DNA of 64,000 nt, taken from NCBI RefSeq assembly GCF_000769405.2, contig NZ_CP053439.1, forward strand, positions 1,488,001 through 1,552,000. The letters run 5' to 3'. This document shows, in pieces, positions 26,204 to 34,962 of this stretch (positions are counted from its first letter, which is position 1; each line of letters opens with the position of its first letter). The position numbers and the translations under genes are program-made. The notes under the pieces were generated by a model. That model ran no database searches, was not told the origin of the DNA, and was given only the letters and a program-made list of their open reading frames with translations. The DNA is from Rhizobium brockwellii (GTDB taxonomy: Bacteria; Pseudomonadota; Alphaproteobacteria; Rhizobiales; Rhizobiaceae).

Positions 26204-26670
26204 GGTTCGATCTCGAGGACGAGTTCGATTTCGACCGGCATTCCCAGCGGGATGCTGGAGACGCCGAGAACGACGCGTGGCGGAATCCTTTCCGCTCCGA
26301 AGATATCGAGCAGGAGCTCTGAGGCTCCGTCTGCCACTTTCGGATGTTCGCGGAACTTGTCAGGCGCCGCGATGTAGACGCCGAGCTTCGCGACCCGGCG
26401 AACCCGGTTCAGCGATCCCAAGTGCGACCTGGCGGCGGCGAGGCCGCTGAGGCATGCGGTGCGTGCGGCATCATAGCCTTCCAGGATCGAAAGCTCTTCA
26501 CCGACGCGTCCGAAGTAGACGGGATCGTGGCCAACCACTGGAAGCATGCCGCTGAGGAACAATAGCGGCCCTGACTGGATTGCCTCGACATAGGCGCCGA
26601 AAGGCGTCGGCGGGGAAGGGAGGGTAATGGCGAGTTCCGCCAGGCGCGCCTCCGCGTCACGGGCTACCAT
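26200..26670 (-). CDS. RidA/YjgF family protein
   Basis: A 156-residue member of the RidA superfamily, imine/enamine deaminases acting on reactive metabolites. The pattern PSPPTPFGAYVEAIQSGPLLFLSGMLP at the start, NLxG-like spacing in the middle and PPRVVLGVSSIPLGMPVEIELVLEI at the end fit the family. The Arg of the substrate site in canonical RidA (R-x-x-V) is probably R126 in IPPRVVLGV. It is longer than archetypal RidA (about 128) and belongs to a YjgF subgroup often found in catabolic clusters. Its start overlaps the end of the SDR gene by 7 bases, so translation is coupled. Confidence 0.88.
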   Translation of the reverse strand: MVARDAEARLAELAITLPSPPTPFGAYVEAIQSGPLLFLSGMLPVVGHDPVYFGRVGEELSILEGYDAARTACLSGLAAARSHLGSLNRVRRVAKLGVYIAAPDKFREHPKVADGASELLLDIFGAERIPPRVVLGVSSIPLGMPVEIELVLEIEP

Positions 26671-27389
26671 TTCCCGAGATGTGCGCCGTTGTCGACGTGC
26701 AGCACCTCCCCAGTGATATTCGCGGCCTCGGTCAGATACACAACGCCGTCGACGATCTCCTGGATGGCCGTGATCGTTCCCATCGGCGAAAGGGACTTGA
26801 GAAAGTCTCTAGGATTCGTTGCATGCAGCGGCGTATCGACGACGCCCGGCGACACCGCATTTATGCGGATATTGTCCCTGGCGAATTCCATCGCAAGGTT
26901 CTTGGTGATCGCATTGAGGCCGCCTTTCGTGATCATGGCGACCGATGCCATCACGCCGGCAATGGGGTGGTCCGTCAGCGACGACGTAATGGTGACGACG
27001 CTTCCTCCGGACTTCTGACGTTGCATCTGCCTGACGGCTTGCTGCGTGAAATGGATGAACCCTTCGACATTCGTCGCGGAGAGGCGCCGGTAGTCGTCGA
27101 TCGTAAAATCGAGAAAGGGCTTGGTGAGGAAAACGCCTGCATTGTTGACAAGCGCGTCGATCGAACCGAATTTTTCGACGGCCTGCTGCGCCACACGCTC
27201 CGCGGTCTTCGGGTCGGCGACATCGCCATCGACCAACGCCAGCCGGTCCGTGCGCTCGAATGCTGTCGTCTCGCCGATGCGTCTCGATGTCCCGACGACG
27301 TTGTATCCCCTGTCGAGGAAGCTCTTCACCAGCCCGGCGCCAATCCCTTGGGATGCCCCGGTGATCACCACAGTCTTGTGCACGCTCAT
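26664..27389 (-). CDS. Short-chain dehydrogenase/reductase lacking the usual catalytic Tyr
   Basis: A classical SDR of about 241 residues. The cofactor motif GASQGIGAG is near residues 10-18, LVNNAGVF near 82 and VTITSSLTDHP near 133. The catalytic YxxxK segment reads SVAMITKGGLNA: the Lys is present but the position four before it is Ala instead of Tyr. The rest (INAVSPGVVDTPLHA) is normal. Variants of this kind exist among SDRs and may use another residue or have a different role. The ATG at 27389 is used; a GTG/ATG further upstream adds 8 poor residues. Overlaps the RidA gene by 7 bases and is divergent from the SnoaL-like gene. Confidence 0.87.
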   Translation of the reverse strand: MSVHKTVVITGASQGIGAGLVKSFLDRGYNVVGTSRRIGETTAFERTDRLALVDGDVADPKTAERVAQQAVEKFGSIDALVNNAGVFLTKPFLDFTIDDYRRLSATNVEGFIHFTQQAVRQMQRQKSGGSVVTITSSLTDHPIAGVMASVAMITKGGLNAITKNLAMEFARDNIRINAVSPGVVDTPLHATNPRDFLKSLSPMGTITAIQEIVDGVVYLTEAANITGEVLHVDNGAHLGKW

Positions 27390-27564
27390 TTCCGCCTCCG
27401 TTGCCGCACGCATCGACCAGTCCCTGCCGCCAAAGGCCGCGGGTGCCCGCTCGATCGCCAGATTCTTGTGCTGTTACCGGCCTTCGGCCGGGAACGGTTT
27501 CGACGCTTCCGTGATCCGTTCTGCCAAGACCATCGCGCCAAAAGCGGTTCCCGCCTATTGTACG

Positions 27565-27583
27565 AAGGTGTCGCCGATACCTT
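27565..27583. promoter_or_regulatory. Operator-like palindrome AAGGTGTCGCCGATACCTT
   Basis: 19-base near-perfect inverted repeat (arms AAGGTGTCG and CGATACCTT, one mismatch). It shares its core with the site upstream of the DJ-1/PfpI gene at 28340-28354. It lies between the SDR and SnoaL-like genes. Probably a binding site for a dimeric repressor; the protein is not identified. Confidence 0.55.
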
Positions 27584-27642
27584 TGGGTCGGCTGGCGAAA
27601 CCGGCCGCCGATCATTGCAGCAGAAATCGAACGCGCGCGGTT

Positions 27643-27663
27643 GCCGACACCATCGTACAATGG
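27643..27663. promoter_or_regulatory. Second operator-like arm, inverted relative to 27555-27575
   Basis: Reads CCGACACCATCGTACAAT within this span; its reverse complement matches 27555-27575 at 18 of 21 positions. The half-site CGACACC corresponds to GGTGTCG in the palindrome at 27565. The centres of the two sites are about 88 bases apart, which would permit looping or independent control of the two divergent genes. Confidence 0.5.
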
Positions 27664-27745
27664 AATCCGCATTTCCCTTTCCTCATCCTCGGCGAGCCCA
27701 CCCCAGCTGGCGCTCCCTTGAAATCAAACGGAAAGAGGTCACGAC

Positions 27746-28219
27746 ATGCAGCAGAGACATTTCATTGAGATCACGGGAAAAGAGCCGAGGGCTGGCAATG
27801 GTGATCCCCTCGACGCGCTGAAAGACTTCTACAGTGCGTTCAACACCGCCGACATGCCGGCGCTGGAAGCCATCTGGGTCGAGGGTGAGGCCCCGAGCAT
27901 GGATAATCCTATCGGTGGAATCAGACGCGGGTGGGGTGCGATTGCCGAAGGGTACTCCAAGCTCTTCGAAGGTCATGCGAAGGTGCAGGTGACTTTCCAC
28001 GACTTCACGAGCCAGGGCGGCGAAGACTGGCACCTCTTTGTCGGTCGTGAACGAGGCCAATGCGAGACGCTTAAGGAGACGCTCGATGTCGCTTTCCGCA
28101 CGACACGCTGGTTCATTCGAACAAATGGTCTTTGGCGGCAACTCCACCATCACGGTTCCGTCGAGGACCCCAAGATGCTTGCCGACTACCAAAGACTGAT
28201 CTTCGGGGAGAGCCGATAG
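27746..28219 (+). CDS. SnoaL-like/NTF2-fold protein (ketosteroid-isomerase-like)
   Basis: A 157-residue protein with the NTF2-like cone fold pattern: a first helix and turn DALKDFYSAFNTADMPALEAIWVEGEAPSMDNPIGGIRRGWGAIAEGYSKLFEG, then strands VQVTFHDFTSQGGEDWHLFVGRERG and FRTTRWFIRTNGLWRQLHHHGSVEDP ending in a His-rich strand. Proteins of this type (DUF4440/SnoaL) act as small hydrolases, isomerases or ligand binders. GGAAAGAGG precedes the ATG. It is divergently transcribed from the SDR/RidA genes across a region with operator-like repeats. Function unknown. Confidence 0.8.
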   Translation: MQQRHFIEITGKEPRAGNGDPLDALKDFYSAFNTADMPALEAIWVEGEAPSMDNPIGGIRRGWGAIAEGYSKLFEGHAKVQVTFHDFTSQGGEDWHLFVGRERGQCETLKETLDVAFRTTRWFIRTNGLWRQLHHHGSVEDPKMLADYQRLIFGESR

Positions 28220-28339
28220 AGCTTTTGCGACCGTCGCCTCCTCGCGGTCTCGATCGCCACGCGGTTCCCTCGGCCGTCCTGCGGGAAAGCGAACGTTGTT
28301 GCCATGAATGCAGGCAGCGCACAGGGCAACCAACACTAA

Positions 28340-28354
28340 GGTATCGCCGATACC
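28340..28354. promoter_or_regulatory. Perfect operator-like palindrome GGTATCGCCGATACC
   Basis: Perfect inverted repeat of 7-base arms around one base, flanked by AA and AA. It shares the core of the palindrome at 27565-27583 and lies about 91 bases before the start of the DJ-1/PfpI gene. Confidence 0.6.
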
Positions 28355-28444
28355 AAGGTGCAACTGTGGCGGGGTGGGAAACTTGACATATTTACTCTCA
28401 CGCAGCCGGCTTTGACTGCGGTCGAACAAAGAAGGAGTGCACAG

Positions 28445-29149
28445 ATGAAGATCCTGATGGTGTTTACGTCCCACGATATTCTTGGCAAGACCGGGCGAAA
28501 AACCGGGTTCTGGCTCGAGGAGGGCGCGGCCCCCTATTACGTGTTTCGTGATGCGGGCGTTGAACTGACACTCGCTTCTCCGAAGGGCGGCCAGCCGCCG
28601 GTCGATCCGAAGAGCGACCTGCCGGAAAACCAGACGCTGCCCATGGCGCGGTTCAAGCAGGATCCGGCAGCACAGAGAGTGTTCGCGACGACAGAGAAGC
28701 TAAGCGATATGCGCTCCGAGAACTTCGACGCCGTGTTCTATCCGGGCGGCCACGGACCGATGTGGGACCTGGTCGACAACACGGACTCAATCTCCCTGAT
28801 TGAGTCCTTTTATAATTCCGGGAAGCCGGTCGCGGCGGTCTGCCACGCACCTGCTGTTCTGCATCGGGTGACCTACAAGGGCGCGCCGATCGTCAAAGGA
28901 AAACGCGTCACAGGATTCGCAAATAGCGAAGAGGAAGAGGTTCAGCTCACGGACGTCGTGCCGTTCCTGGTCGAAGATGAATTGAAGCGGCTCGGCGGAC
29001 TTTATGAAAAAGCGCCGAACTGGCAGAGCTTCGCCATTACGGACGGCCGGTTGATCACCGGACAGAACCCGGCTTCTTCGACTGCCGGGGCGCAGGCCCT
29101 CGTCGAACTGCTTGCCAAGCAGTCTACGGCCGGTTCGAATGCTGCGTGA
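28445..29149 (+). CDS. DJ-1/PfpI family protein (type 1 glutamine amidotransferase-like)
   Basis: A 234-residue protein of the HchA-like branch of the DJ-1/PfpI superfamily, typically glyoxalase III / chaperone-like enzymes or amidases. It starts MKILMVFTSHDILGKTGRKTGFWLEE, where the Glu at about residue 25 (FWLEE) is the family's acid. The nucleophile elbow is AAVCHAPAVL, Cys near residue 133. GHGPMWDL near 103 is also typical. AAGGAG lies before the ATG at 28445; an upstream in-frame ATG at 28358 is rejected because it falls next to the operator-like palindrome and lacks a ribosome site. With the VOC protein, RidA and SDR nearby, a role against reactive carbonyl or imine compounds is plausible. 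Confidence 0.88.
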   Translation: MKILMVFTSHDILGKTGRKTGFWLEEGAAPYYVFRDAGVELTLASPKGGQPPVDPKSDLPENQTLPMARFKQDPAAQRVFATTEKLSDMRSENFDAVFYPGGHGPMWDLVDNTDSISLIESFYNSGKPVAAVCHAPAVLHRVTYKGAPIVKGKRVTGFANSEEEEVQLTDVVPFLVEDELKRLGGLYEKAPNWQSFAITDGRLITGQNPASSTAGAQALVELLAKQSTAGSNAA

Positions 29150-29188
29150 GTGACGACTGAGGTGGCCAGGCTGACAAATGCAGGATGC

Positions 29189-29218
29189 GTGGTCGCAAGC
29201 CCTTTGATTTGCGACCAC
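29189..29218. terminator. Hairpin downstream of DJ-1 gene (bidirectional)
   Basis: Perfect 10-base stem GTGGTCGCAA / TTGCGACCAC with a 10-base loop, between the converging DJ-1/PfpI and phenylalanine hydroxylase genes. There is no long T-run, so its terminator role is inferred from position. Confidence 0.6.
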
Positions 29219-29265
29219 GAAAACGCGTCTTAGGCAGCTGATCGTCCCGGCCTGTCATCCGCAAC

Positions 29266-30057
29266 TCACGACGCTTTGGCTTCGAAAGCCGGGGCGAAAT
29301 CACCCAGCGATTTTGCCTTGAGGATCGTGGCCTCGATATCCTGATCCACGATCGCTTCAAGATCGGCGAAGCCGTCGATGACATAATAGATCGGCTGAAG
29401 GATATCGATCCGGTAGGGCGTCCTGAGAACGCTCAGCAGATCGAACCGCCGGAATTCGCAAGCCTTGCCCTCCATTGCCGCCTTCGCTTCGCTGGGAGAT
29501 GAGACGATGCCCGCGCCGAAGCAGCGGCGGCCTTGCGGCGTATTGATCAGGCCGAATTCGACGGTGAACCAGAAGATCCGGAACAGGTGCCATGAATAGC
29601 CCTTGCCGAGGCGGACGGCGGTTTCGCCGAAATGCCGGACGAAATTGGCGTAACTCTGGTTGGTGAGCATGGGGCAGTGGCCGAAAACCTCGTGGAACAG
29701 GTCCGGTTCCTCGATATAGTCGATATGCTCGCGACGGCGGAGGAAAGTTGCTAGCGGGAATTTGCCTTGCGACAGAAGCTCGTAAAAGCGCGAGGGCGGA
29801 ATGAGCGCCGGCACGCCTTCGACGCCAAAGCCGGTGGTCTCGTTCAGGCGTCTGTTGACGTCGAGAAGCTGAGGCACCTTATCGGGTTTCAGCCCCAGCA
29901 TTTTGACGCCGTCCAGATACTCGCGGCAGGCGGTATCGGAAAGCAGCGTCATCTGACGCCGGTAGAGTTCACCCCAGATAACATCTTCATCCGGGGTGTA
30001 GTCGTACAAACCGTCCGGGCCGGCCAGTTTGGCGGTGTAACTGCTTTCCTTGGTCAT
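29266..30057 (-). CDS. phhA: Phenylalanine 4-monooxygenase
   Basis: Tetrahydropterin-dependent iron enzyme converting phenylalanine to tyrosine, the entry step to the tyrosine pathway encoded nearby. At 263 residues it has the short bacterial form without the regulatory ACT domain. The iron ligands are visible: H122 and H127 in FHEVFGHCP and E167 in FWFTVEFGL, with the pterin-binding region GVPALIPPSRFYELL near 81-95. Start and length are normal. Divergent from an Lrp/AsnC regulator gene (114 bases between starts), which is the likely controller. No dehydratase (phhB) gene is adjacent. Confidence 0.96.
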   Translation of the reverse strand: MTKESSYTAKLAGPDGLYDYTPDEDVIWGELYRRQMTLLSDTACREYLDGVKMLGLKPDKVPQLLDVNRRLNETTGFGVEGVPALIPPSRFYELLSQGKFPLATFLRRREHIDYIEEPDLFHEVFGHCPMLTNQSYANFVRHFGETAVRLGKGYSWHLFRIFWFTVEFGLINTPQGRRCFGAGIVSSPSEAKAAMEGKACEFRRFDLLSVLRTPYRIDILQPIYYVIDGFADLEAIVDQDIEATILKAKSLGDFAPAFEAKAS

Positions 30058-30171
30058 AGGCTGATCCTCCCACGCAGGGCGCTATTCCTGCCATTATGAT
30101 CCGGGTTTGGAGGATTTTCTTTTCTTTCATGCTGGCTATCGCCATAATGGTGGCAAATATTCCCGAATGAG

Positions 30172-30642
30172 ATGCAAAAAATGAAAGAACCTGGGAACTT
30201 TCGCCGTAAGCTTCTGCAGCTCGTCCAGGCCGACGGCAGCCTTTCGCTGGCCGACCTGGCGGAAAAGGCCGGCATGTCGCAGAGCTCGGCCTGGCGGAAG
30301 ATCCAGGAACTGGAAGCCGACGGCGTCATCCGCAAGCGTGTGACATTGCTTGATCCTGGAAAACTCGATCTCAAGCTCTGCGTCATCGCGCATGTCACGC
30401 TGGAGGATCACCATGAGGAGGCAGTCGCATCTTTCGCTTCGATGGTGTTGGAGCGGCCGGAGATCATGGAGTGTTACGCCTTGTCGGGCGCCTTCGACTA
30501 TATGCTGAAGATAAGGGCAAGCGACGTGGAAAGCTACGAAGCGTTCATGACCCGCTATCTGATGCGCAACCCGCATGTGCGCACGGTCGTCTCGAGCTTT
30601 GTGCTGCGCGAGCTGAAATTCTCGACCGAACTGCCGATCTAA
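30172..30642 (+). CDS. Lrp/AsnC family regulator, probably of phhA
   Basis: A 156-residue Lrp-type regulator. The helix-turn-helix is near residues 18-50 (VQADGSLSLADLAEKAGMSQSSAWRKIQELEADGVI). It is followed by the RAM ligand-binding domain (LKLCVIAHVTLEDHHEEAVASFASMVLERPEIMECYALSG, then DYMLKI). These proteins bind amino acids, and the divergent position opposite phhA suggests response to phenylalanine or tyrosine. ATGs at 30172 and 30181 are both possible starts; the ribosome site is weak. A rhizobial palindromic element follows the stop. Confidence 0.92.
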   Translation: MQKMKEPGNFRRKLLQLVQADGSLSLADLAEKAGMSQSSAWRKIQELEADGVIRKRVTLLDPGKLDLKLCVIAHVTLEDHHEEAVASFASMVLERPEIMECYALSGAFDYMLKIRASDVESYEAFMTRYLMRNPHVRTVVSSFVLRELKFSTELPI

Positions 30643-30643
30643 A

Positions 30644-30687
30644 GCAATTCCAGGAAAAGTGTGAAGCGGTTTTCCGTCCGGAATTGC
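30644..30687. repeat. Rhizobial palindromic intergenic repeat
   Basis: Inverted repeat with outer arms GCAATTCC and GGAATTGC and inner arms GGAAAA and TTTTCC around GTGTGAAGCGG. It has the same inner design as the element at 26089, and is a repeat type common between genes in Rhizobium. It starts right after the Lrp stop codon and may serve as its terminator. Confidence 0.75.
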
Positions 30688-30753
30688 GTAAAAAGGGTGA
30701 TGTGACGTTTATCGCCGCACGAGGCAGCGGAATCATCGAGTGCTGTCGCCATG

Positions 30754-31233
30754 TCAATGGCCCGGCATGAGCACTGGAAAGCCTTCGAATGTCTTCAGCG
30801 TGTCGAGGACGATCGACGTCTTCACGTGCTGCACCGACTCATGGGGCAACAGCACGTCGTTGACGAATTTGGAGAGGTCGGCGAGCCCGCGGGTCGCCAC
30901 CGTCAGGTGATAATCCATTTCACCGGTCAGCGCATAGGCTTCGAGAACTTCCGGCAGTCCGTTGATCAGCTGCGAAAATCGGCGGGCATTGTCTCTGTTG
31001 TGGGTCGCAAGCGTCACGGAAATGACCACCAGCATATCGAGGCCCAGCTTCTGCCGATCGAGGTAAGCGCGGTAGCTGCGGATATATCCTTCAGCCTCCA
31101 GTCTCGTCCGCCGGCGCGAGCATTGCGATGGTGAAAGCGCGATCCGCTCGCCCAACTCGTTGTTCGTCAGCCTGCCGTCTTTTTGAAGTTCCTGGAGCAG
31201 GCGCAGATCCAATTTGTCGAGCGGTTCATCCAT
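30754..31233 (-). CDS. Lrp/AsnC family regulator, probably of the tyrosine degradation operon
   Basis: A 159-residue Lrp-type regulator with the helix-turn-helix near residues 10-50 (LRLLQELQKDGRLTNNELGERIALSPSQCSRRRTRLEAEGYI) and a RAM domain (LDMLVVISVTLATH...LPEVLEAYALTGEMDYHLTV). The start MDEPLDKLD at 31233 is preferred over an upstream in-frame ATG. It is divergent from hppD, with 130 bases between the starts, so it is the natural candidate to control the homogentisate operon in response to tyrosine or a related acid. Confidence 0.92.
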   Translation of the reverse strand: MDEPLDKLDLRLLQELQKDGRLTNNELGERIALSPSQCSRRRTRLEAEGYIRSYRAYLDRQKLGLDMLVVISVTLATHNRDNARRFSQLINGLPEVLEAYALTGEMDYHLTVATRGLADLSKFVNDVLLPHESVQHVKTSIVLDTLKTFEGFPVLMPGH

Positions 31234-31363
31234 TGCACGAAATCTCCAAAACACTCACGGATCGTGCATAATCTCTTCCTGGAGCATAAAGATTGCAAGA
31301 ACTTTGCACGCGTTTTGGGCCACACTTTGCGTATCAAATGCAATCTCCTCTGGAGGAAAGAAA

Positions 31364-32473
31364 ATGGGTCCTTTCCCGCATGACGCGCCGCCCTCGGAAA
31401 TCACCGCCGACAATCCGGCCGGTACCGACGGCTTCGAATTCGTAGAGTTCGCCCATCCTGAGCCCGAGACGCTGCGCGAGCTCTTCACGCGCATGGGCTA
31501 TGTTGCGGTCGCCAGGCACAAGACGAAAGACATCACCGTCTGGCGCCAGGGTGACATCAACTATGTCCTGAACGCCGAACCCGGCAGCCACGCCGCGCGT
31601 TTCGTCGCAAATCATGGTCCCTGCGCCCCATCGATGGCCTGGCGCGTCGTCGACGCCAAGCACGCTTTCGACCACGCGGTGTCAAAAGGCGCTGTTCCCT
31701 ATCAAGGGGATGACAAGATGCTCGACGTCCCGGCGATTGTCGGCATCGGCGGCTCGCTGCTCTATTTCGTCGAGACCTATGGTGCCAAGGGATCGGCCTA
31801 CGAGGCCGAGTTCGACTGGCTTGGCGAGAGCAACCCGAATCCCCAGGGGATCGGCTTCTATTATCTCGACCATCTGACGCACAACGTCTTCCGCGGCAAC
31901 ATGGACAAGTGGTGGGATTTTTACCGCAACCTGTTCAATTTCAAGCAGATCCACTTCTTCGATATCGATGGGCGCATCACCGGTCTGGTGAGCCGCGCCA
32001 TCACCTCGCCCTGTGGCAAAATCCGCATTCCGTTGAATGAATCGAAGGACGACACCAGCCAGATCGAGGAATATCTGAAGAAGTACAAGGGCGAAGGCAT
32101 TCAGCACATCGCCGTTGGAACGGAGGATATTTACGACGCCACCGACAGGCTTGCCGACAACGGCTTGCGCTTCATGCCGGGTCCGCCGGAGACCTATTAC
32201 GATATGTCCTATGAGCGCGTGAACGGCCATAGTGAACCTGTCGAACGCATGAAGAAGCACGGCATCCTCATCGATGGCGAAGGTGTGGTGAATGGCGGCA
32301 TGACGAAAATCCTGCTGCAGATCTTCTCCAAGACCGTCATCGGCCCGATCTTCTTCGAATTCATCCAGCGCAAGGGCGACGAAGGCTTCGGCGAAGGCAA
32401 CTTCCGGGCGCTTTTCGAGTCGATCGAGGCCGATCAGATCAAGCGTGGTGTCATCGGGACTGCAGCGGAGTAA
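31364..32473 (+). CDS. hppD: 4-hydroxyphenylpyruvate dioxygenase
   Basis: Non-haem iron dioxygenase turning 4-hydroxyphenylpyruvate into homogentisate. The 369-residue protein has two VOC-type halves. The N-terminal half begins [16 protein letters not shown]. The C-terminal half carries [26 protein letters not shown] near 167-192 (first iron His), [11 protein letters not shown] near 246 (second His) and the final Glu region near [18 protein letters not shown] around 328-345. TGGAGGAAAG lies before the ATG at 31364. First gene of a four-gene operon; the tyrosine aminotransferase feeding it is not in the window. Confidence 0.97.
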   Translation: MGPFPHDAPPSEITADNPAGTDGFEFVEFAHPEPETLRELFTRMGYVAVARHKTKDITVWRQGDINYVLNAEPGSHAARFVANHGPCAPSMAWRVVDAKHAFDHAVSKGAVPYQGDDKMLDVPAIVGIGGSLLYFVETYGAKGSAYEAEFDWLGESNPNPQGIGFYYLDHLTHNVFRGNMDKWWDFYRNLFNFKQIHFFDIDGRITGLVSRAITSPCGKIRIPLNESKDDTSQIEEYLKKYKGEGIQHIAVGTEDIYDATDRLADNGLRFMPGPPETYYDMSYERVNGHSEPVERMKKHGILIDGEGVVNGGMTKILLQIFSKTVIGPIFFEFIQRKGDEGFGEGNFRALFESIEADQIKRGVIGTAAE

Positions 32474-32534
32474 ACTCACTAGCGCCGCGCATCTTTCAGA
32501 CGCGTGGCGCTGGAGTGTTCGGGGAGGAGTGAGC

Positions 32535-33896
32535 ATGGACCAGACATCGATCCAGACGTCGGATGGTGAAGCCGCAACGGGAAACACGCTGAAATATATG
32601 CCGGGGTTCGGCAATGATTTCGAAACCGAGTCGCTTCCCGGCGCCTTGCCGCAGGGCCAGAACAGCCCGCAGAAATGCAACTATGGTCTCTATGCGGAGC
32701 AGCTTTCCGGCTCGCCGTTCACTGCGCCGCGCGGGACCAACGAACGGTCCTGGCTTTACCGCATCCGCCCGAGCGTGCGTCACACCCGCCGCTTCTCCAA
32801 CGCGTCCTATCCGCTCTGGAAAACCGCGCCCTGTCTCGACGAACATTCGCTTCCTCTCGGCCAGCTTCGCTGGGATCCCATCCCCGCACCCGCGGAGAGG
32901 CTGACATTCCTCGAAGGGGTGCGGACCATCACGACGGCAGGCGATGCCGCCACCCAGGTGGGCATGTCAGCCCATGCCTATGTCTTTAATGAGGACATGG
33001 TCGACGACTACTTCTTCAATGCCGATGGTGAATTGCTGATCGTGCCGCAGCTCGGCGCCATCAGAGTGTTCACCGAGATGGGCATCATGGATGTCGAGCC
33101 CCTGGAAATATGCCTGATCCCGCGCGGCATGATGTTCAAGATCATGAGGGGTGGCGACCAGACGGTCTGGCGTGGCTATATCTGCGAGAATTACGGCGCG
33201 AAATTTACCCTGCCGGACCGTGGGCCGATCGGCGCCAACTGCCTGGCAAACCCGCGCGACTTCAAGACGCCTGTCGCCGCATTCGAGGACAAGGAAACGC
33301 CGTGCCGCGTCCATGTGAAGTGGTGCGGGAAATTCTATGTCACTGACATCGGCCACTCGCCGCTTGATGTGGTGGCCTGGCACGGCAACTACGCCCCGTT
33401 CAAATACGACCTGCGGACGTTCTCGCCGGTTGGCGCCATCCGCTTCGATCATCCCGATCCGTCGATTTTTTCGGTGCTGACCGCGCCGACCGAAGATGCG
33501 GGGACAGCGAATGTCGATTTCGTGATCTTTCCGCCGCGCTGGCTGGTCGCCGAGCACACGTTTCGTCCGCCCTGGTACCACCGCAACATCATGAGCGAAT
33601 TCATGGGGCTGATCCACGGCCAGTATGATGCCAAGGAGGAGGGCTTCGTGCCTGGTGGCATGAGCCTGCACAACATGATGCTTCCGCACGGGCCGGATGC
33701 GCTCGCCTTCGAAAAGGCATCCAATACCGAGCTCAAACCCGTGAAGCTCGATCACACCATGGCCTTCATGTTCGAGACCCGGTACCCGCAGCAACTGACG
33801 AAATACGCAGCCGAACTCAAGACGCTGCAGGATAATTACCTGGAATGCTGGGATGGCCTGGAACGCAAGTTCGACGGAACCCCCGGTATCAAGTGA
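32535..33896 (+). CDS. hmgA: Homogentisate 1,2-dioxygenase
   Basis: Ring-cleaving iron dioxygenase making maleylacetoacetate from homogentisate. It has 453 residues, the usual length. Hallmarks are [19 protein letters not shown] at the start, [21 protein letters not shown] near 70-90 and [26 protein letters not shown] near 332-357, with the iron-ligand His and Glu in the last part. GGGAGGAGTGAGC precedes the ATG at 32535, 61 bases after hppD. Second gene of the tyrosine degradation operon. Confidence 0.97.
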   Translation: MDQTSIQTSDGEAATGNTLKYMPGFGNDFETESLPGALPQGQNSPQKCNYGLYAEQLSGSPFTAPRGTNERSWLYRIRPSVRHTRRFSNASYPLWKTAPCLDEHSLPLGQLRWDPIPAPAERLTFLEGVRTITTAGDAATQVGMSAHAYVFNEDMVDDYFFNADGELLIVPQLGAIRVFTEMGIMDVEPLEICLIPRGMMFKIMRGGDQTVWRGYICENYGAKFTLPDRGPIGANCLANPRDFKTPVAAFEDKETPCRVHVKWCGKFYVTDIGHSPLDVVAWHGNYAPFKYDLRTFSPVGAIRFDHPDPSIFSVLTAPTEDAGTANVDFVIFPPRWLVAEHTFRPPWYHRNIMSEFMGLIHGQYDAKEEGFVPGGMSLHNMMLPHGPDALAFEKASNTELKPVKLDHTMAFMFETRYPQQLTKYAAELKTLQDNYLECWDGLERKFDGTPGIK

Positions 33897-33936
33897 TGCA
33901 TCAACTGAAGTCATCCTCCGGCACGGGATCTCGGAC

Positions 33937-34962
33937 ATGAAGCTTGCGACGTTAAAAGACTCCACGCGGGACGGCCGGCTCGTCGTCGTTTCCCGCGACC
34001 TGACCCGCTGTTCCGAGGTCGGTCATATCGCCCGCACATTGCAGGCAGCACTCGATGACTGGGAGCATGTGGCTCCGAGGCTCGCGCTGATTGCCGAAGG
34101 GCTTGAGACCGGCGCCCAGCCGACGATCCGGTTTCACGAACATGACGCAACGTCACCTCTGCCGCGGGCCTATCAATGGGCCGATGGTTCCGCTTACGTC
34201 AACCATGTCGAACTGGTGCGCAAGGCGCGCGGCGCCGAGATGCCGGCGAGCTTCTGGACCGATCCGCTGATCTATCAAGGCGGGTCGGACGCGTTCCTTG
34301 CGCCTCGCGACCCGATCTTGGCGGCTGACGAGGCTTATGGGATTGACATGGAGGGCGAGGTCGCCGTCATCACCGGCGACGTTGCCATGGGTTCCAGTCC
34401 GGAGGCCGCACGCGACGCCATCTGCCTAGTGATGCTCGTCAACGACGTGTCGCTGCGCGGTCTGATCCCGGGCGAATTGGCGAAGGGATTTGGTTTCTTC
34501 CAGTCCAAGCCGGCATCGGCATTTTCTCCGGTCGCCGTGACGCCGGACGAGCTCGGAGATGCTTGGGACGGCGGCAAGCTGCATCTTCCGCTGCTGGTGA
34601 GCTTGAACGGCAAGCCATTCGGCAAGGCCAACGCCGGCATCGACATGACCTTCGATTTTGGCCAGTTGATCGCCCATGCCGCCAAAACCCGCAATCTCGC
34701 GGCCGGAACGATCATCGGCTCGGGAACGGTGTCCAACAAGCTCGACGGCGGCCCGGGCAAGCCGGTGGAAGGCGGCGGAAGCGGTTACTCCTGCATCGCC
34801 GAACTCAGGATGATCGAGACGATCGAGACCGGATCGCCGAAGACCCCCTTCATGAGGTTCGGGGATCAAGTCCGCATCGAGATGAAGGATCATGCCGGCC
34901 ATTCGATCTTCGGGGCGATCGAGCAGACGGTCGAAAAATACCAAGGGGCCGACCGGCGATGA
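33937..34962 (+). CDS. fahA: Fumarylacetoacetate hydrolase family protein
   Basis: Hydrolase splitting fumarylacetoacetate to fumarate and acetoacetate, the last step of the pathway. A 341-residue protein of the bacterial FAH type. It has metal-ligand acidic residues in YGIDMEGEVAVITGDV near 133-148, a conserved Lys/Arg segment VNDVSLRGLIPGELAKGFGFFQSKPASAFSP near 169-199, and GTIIGSGTVSNKLDGGPGKPVEGGGSGYSCIAE near 260-293. It starts 40 bases after hmgA, and its stop overlaps the maiA start by 4 bases (ATGA). The chemical order is completed by the downstream isomerase gene. Confidence 0.94.
   Translation: MKLATLKDSTRDGRLVVVSRDLTRCSEVGHIARTLQAALDDWEHVAPRLALIAEGLETGAQPTIRFHEHDATSPLPRAYQWADGSAYVNHVELVRKARGAEMPASFWTDPLIYQGGSDAFLAPRDPILAADEAYGIDMEGEVAVITGDVAMGSSPEAARDAICLVMLVNDVSLRGLIPGELAKGFGFFQSKPASAFSPVAVTPDELGDAWDGGKLHLPLLVSLNGKPFGKANAGIDMTFDFGQLIAHAAKTRNLAAGTIIGSGTVSNKLDGGPGKPVEGGGSGYSCIAELRMIETIETGSPKTPFMRFGDQVRIEMKDHAGHSIFGAIEQTVEKYQGADRR

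Larger units (their letters stand above)
27390..27745. other. Divergent intergenic region with inverted operator-like repeats
   Basis: 356 bases between the SDR gene (minus) and the SnoaL-like gene (plus). It contains two arms in opposite orientation, 27555-27575 and 27643-27663, matching at 18 of 21 positions when one is reverse-complemented (shared core TTGTACGA/TGGTGTCG). The left arm also carries a near-perfect palindrome (see 27565-27583). The rest holds no convincing gene; open frames crossing it are shadows. Confidence 0.6.

Noticed and set aside
26679..27821. 380-codon plus-strand frame across the SDR gene and promoter region
   Set aside because: Runs antisense through a clear SDR gene and across the operator-like region; no domain seen.
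31682..32680. 332-codon frame antisense to hppD
   Set aside because: Shadow of hppD, a certain gene.
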